DNA of 7,848 bases, taken from DATKDU01 sp035512595. GTDB taxonomy: Bacteria; Planctomycetota; Planctomycetia; Pirellulales; Pirellulaceae. Below are positions 5,868 through 7,848 of the stretch, one piece after another. The first letter of the stretch is position 1. Each line of letters opens with the position of its first letter. The notes below the pieces were generated by a model that was not told the origin of the DNA, did not search any database, and saw only the letters and a list, made by a program, of their open reading frames with translations. A program made the translations under genes and the position numbers. The stretch is from NCBI GenBank assembly GCA_035512595.1, contig DATKDU010000376.1, positions 1-7,848 on the forward strand, written 5' to 3'.

Positions 5868-6834
5868 AAGGCGCCGGCAAATCCCGCTTCTGGAATACGA
5901 TCGCCGCCGCGACGTAGCATCCCAGGCCGATCCCCAGCAGGATCAGGTTGTATCCCAGTGGGCCGACGTCGAAGATCGTCCCCTGCGAATTACGCATCAG
6001 CAGGCTCCATGTGTTCTCCGCGTCGTGGACTGCCGTGGCGATGAACTTCTGCGGCTCGTACGCGGTGAACAGCGTCAGCTTCTTCAGCCACGCGACTTCG
6101 GCAATCGCCATCCCCGAGATTTTGAAAATCGTCTGCACGACGTAGAAACCGACGACGAGGCCAATCGTCCGCCAGCGATAGCGGTCGAAGCTGCTGGCCA
6201 GCGAGCCGATCCCCGCCAGGCAAATGCCCAGCGCCCCGAGGTTCACCGCCCCGGGGATAAAATCCTCAGCGTCCACCTTGTCACGCATCGGCACGCGGAT
6301 TTTCTCCGGCTTGGCCAGCGATAGCGGAATCGACAGGCCAATCCCGGGCACCTTGATCGACGGCGGCGGCACCGTTTCCTGCACCGTGTTGGTCATGATG
6401 CCGGCCAGCGTCCCCAGCCAGGCCGTCAGCGACAACAGGACAATGCCGGCGACCGTCACGATCGCCTGGCTCGCGAGGACCTGCCATCGGCTGACCGGCT
6501 GGGCCAGGAGCAGCTCCATCGTGCCGCGGTTCAACTCGCCGCTCACCACGTCACTGCCGCGGGCGATGGCGAAAACCGACACGCACAGCACCACGATCGG
6601 CTCGTCGAACGTGACGGCAATCCGCCCCGAGTACGACAGCAGTTGGCTCAGCGACACCGGCCAGAAGTCGGCCCACTTGTCCCACAGCTTCTCGACGATC
6701 TCCGAAAAAGTCTCGAGGTCCACGCGGCTGATGATGTAGACCCGCACCCAGCAGAAGGCGAATAGGGCGACCGCGCAGGCGGCAAACAGCAGCCGCGCTT
6801 CGACGAGGCACTTATTCAGGACGGCGCGGTTCAT
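5863..6834 (-). CDS. ABC-2 type transporter permease
   Basis: This is an integral membrane subunit expected to pair with the upstream ATPase in an exporter. The 323-residue product has about six hydrophobic segments: about 15-35, 78-92, 123-147, 196-215, 222-243 and 293-314. Between the second and third lies SDVVSGELNRGTMELLLAQP (94-113), continuing to SRWQVL. This is the hallmark cytoplasmic segment of ABC-2/NatB-like permeases. A long, proline-containing stretch between the third and fourth segments (about 150-195) probably forms an extracytoplasmic loop. The start ATG overlaps the ATPase stop as ATGA (6831-6834), a typical coupling arrangement. The last codons and the stop fall in the right arm of the shared hairpin at 5810-5867, so its final residue is set by repeat sequence. 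The substrate cannot be told from the sequence. Confidence 0.88.
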   Translation of the reverse strand: MNRAVLNKCLVEARLLFAACAVALFAFCWVRVYIISRVDLETFSEIVEKLWDKWADFWPVSLSQLLSYSGRIAVTFDEPIVVLCVSVFAIARGSDVVSGELNRGTMELLLAQPVSRWQVLASQAIVTVAGIVLLSLTAWLGTLAGIMTNTVQETVPPPSIKVPGIGLSIPLSLAKPEKIRVPMRDKVDAEDFIPGAVNLGALGICLAGIGSLASSFDRYRWRTIGLVVGFYVVQTIFKISGMAIAEVAWLKKLTLFTAYEPQKFIATAVHDAENTWSLLMRNSQGTIFDVGPLGYNLILLGIGLGCYVAAAIVFQKRDLPAPL

Positions 6835-7778
6835 GGGGCGGCCTCGGCCACTTCTCGAGAATCCGCAGGCTCACGCTCCACGTCAGTTACAGGCAGGCGG
6901 GACGCCTGCCCCACGTGATAGCGCTCGTAAATCGCCCGCAGCCCCACCGGCTCGATTCGCACGTCCTTCAGCGGCAGCGTCGCCAGCCAGCCCAAGAGCG
7001 GCGCCAGCTCTCCCGGCGTCTCGATCATCACCCGATTTCCGTTATGAATCACCGTCGTGACCTGTCCTACCCCTGCGGGAATCGGCGGCAGAGGGCCATC
7101 CAGATCCGCCATGATCCGGTGCTGCGACCGCAGCTCGGCGACGACCTGCGTATGGACGAGCTGCCCGGCCCGCAGGATGACGACCCGGTCGCAGGCCTCC
7201 TCCACCTCCGGCAGCACGTGCGACGAGAACATGACCGTCCGACCTTCGCGCCTCAGATCGGCCACCATCGCCAGCACGGTTGCCCGCACGTTAGGGTCCA
7301 AATTCGACGTCGGCTCGTCGAGGATGTACAGCGGCACATCGGCCGCCAGTGCCGCGGCCAGGGCCAGCTTCTGCTTCATGCCGGTGGACATGTAGCTGAC
7401 GCGGCGCGAGAGCTCGGCCGACTCCAGCCGCGCCGCGCAGTCGAGATACCGCCGGAAGCTGCCGCCCGGACGCACATCGCAGAAAAACCGCAGTACGTCC
7501 TGCCCTCGCATGTGCGGAAAGAGGGCCGCTTCGGCCGGCAGGTAGGACACCCGAGAGCGGACCCGCACCGACTGGCGATGGCAATCGAGTCCGCCGATCG
7601 TCGCCTCACCGGCAGTCGGATTGAGAAACCCCAGCAGCAGGCGGATGAGGGTCGTCTTGCCGGCGCCGTTAGGACCCAAGAGGCCGAAGACCTCGCCGGC
7701 CTGCACTCCCAGCGAGCAGGAGTCGAGTGCCGTCACCGCGCCGTAGGTTTTGGTCAGCTTGCGGGTGACGACGATCAC
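6831..7778 (-). CDS. ABC transporter ATP-binding protein
   Basis: This is the ATPase subunit of an ABC-2 type exporter. The 315-residue product has Walker A GPNGAGKTT (35-43), a Q-loop region in which YLPAEA (79-84) lacks glutamine (a variant seen in NatA-like ATPases), the signature STGMKQK (131-137) in place of canonical LSGGQ, Walker B LYILDEPTSNLDP (150-162) and the switch histidine H187 (FSSHV). A regulatory C-terminal extension of about 100 residues follows. Its last 27 residues begin with VGQASRLPV (289-297), which is encoded by a dispersed repeat and is probably an acquired tail. The start is GTG 7778, with AAAGGA 5 bases upstream; no in-frame ATG precedes it. It overlaps the downstream permease by 4 bases and the upstream frame by 4 bases, pointing to one operon. 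The substrate is unknown. Confidence 0.93.
   Translation of the reverse strand: MIVVTRKLTKTYGAVTALDSCSLGVQAGEVFGLLGPNGAGKTTLIRLLLGFLNPTAGEATIGGLDCHRQSVRVRSRVSYLPAEAALFPHMRGQDVLRFFCDVRPGGSFRRYLDCAARLESAELSRRVSYMSTGMKQKLALAAALAADVPLYILDEPTSNLDPNVRATVLAMVADLRREGRTVMFSSHVLPEVEEACDRVVILRAGQLVHTQVVAELRSQHRIMADLDGPLPPIPAGVGQVTTVIHNGNRVMIETPGELAPLLGWLATLPLKDVRIEPVGLRAIYERYHVGQASRLPVTDVEREPADSREVAEAAP
6892..6910. repeat. GGCAGGCG palindrome (dispersed repeat) inside the 3' end of the ATPase gene
   Basis: GGCAGGCG (6892-6899) and CGCCTGCC (6903-6910) form a perfect 8-bp stem with a 3-base loop. Read in the ATPase frame on the minus strand it encodes GQASRLP, a peptide I recognise as recurrent at protein ends in planctomycete annotations. 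It probably marks insertion of a small dispersed palindrome that moved the original stop codon downstream. Confidence 0.65.
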
Positions 7779-7848
7779 GGGCGTCCTTTCGATGCAATGT
7801 AATCCATTTGCTCCGCCAGCGGCGGGGTTCGTTCTTCCATTGTTGGCA
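7775..7848 (-). CDS. 3' end of an upstream co-transcribed gene (partial, unidentified)
   Basis: On the minus strand a frame is open from the window edge to a TGA at 7775-7777 and reads PTMEERTPPLAEQMDYIASK plus GRP. Its stop overlaps the ATPase GTG as GTGA (7775-7778), mirroring the ATGA overlap between ATPase and permease. That arrangement is the main evidence that it is real. Only 23 residues are visible, too few to assign a family. An in-frame ATG (7840-7838) means it could also be a very short 21-residue leader, but a partial larger gene is more likely. A transporter-linked regulator or second permease would fit, without direct support. Confidence 0.5.
   Translation of the reverse strand, partial: PTMEERTPPLAEQMDYIASKGRP
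7784..7789 (-). promoter_or_regulatory. Shine-Dalgarno of the ABC ATPase gene
   Basis: Read on the minus strand this is AAAGGA, 5 bases before the GTG start at 7778. It decides the GTG start, because no ATG lies in frame upstream. It sits inside the last codons of the upstream partial frame, which fits coupled translation. Confidence 0.65.

Noticed and set aside
6915..7802. Plus-strand open frame of 295 codons opposite the ABC ATPase
   Set aside because: The minus strand here encodes an ATPase with all main motifs; the plus frame is R/Q/H-rich antisense.
7813..7825. CCGCC-AGC-GGCGG palindrome upstream of the ATPase, considered as a terminator or operator
   Set aside because: Short, in GC-rich DNA, and inside the open frame that ends at the ATPase start; no T-run follows.

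Overview
The window looks like chromosomal DNA from a high-GC planctomycete, in the broad Pirellulales/Gemmatales sense. Two things point there. The coding regions are GC-rich at third positions. There are also several short repeats whose translated forms (GHWS/VIGHW, PKRQRG/TRSASEG, VGQASRLP) I recognise as common 'repeat peptides' in planctomycete proteomes. The lineage call is from memory and was not searched.

Positions 1-5809, plus strand: a SUF iron-sulfur cluster assembly locus. It contains the 3' part of sufC (ATPase), then sufB (scaffold), sufD (scaffold partner), and a fusion of a Rieske ferredoxin-like domain to a SufT/MIP18 (DUF59) domain. SufB, SufC and SufD are expected to form the SufBC2D scaffold that builds and hands on Fe-S clusters. 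The Rieske-SufT fusion would support cluster maturation, transfer or electron supply. No cysteine desulfurase (sufS) or sufU is present here.

The suf genes are interrupted twice by genes with visibly lower GC at third positions. Between sufB and sufD lies a tight two-gene cassette (2326-3149). Its first product has the layout of a small ADP-ribosyltransferase-like enzyme (RGT ... TPTT ... ECE). Its second resembles a stand-alone EF-Tu domain-II beta-barrel. Between sufD and the Rieske-SufT gene is a small zinc-ribbon protein with a C-terminal membrane anchor (4677-5054). The cassette is the best candidate for an undescribed system; a toxin/antidote or regulatory role is inference only.

Positions 5863-7848, minus strand and convergent with the suf locus: an ABC exporter made of an ATPase (GTG start) and an ABC-2 type permease joined by an ATGA overlap. 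Before them is the tail end of another gene whose TGA overlaps the ATPase start (GTGA). All three are probably translationally coupled.

Five different repeat families sit in or between the genes: a GGTCATTG hairpin before sufB, a 33-bp tandem repeat in frame inside sufD, an ACGCAAAG hairpin after sufD, a GTAGGACAGGTT hairpin between the convergent transcripts, and a GGCAGGCG palindrome inside the 3' end of the ATPase gene. No rRNA, tRNA, CRISPR array or transposase gene was seen. There is no gene-free stretch longer than 300 bases.
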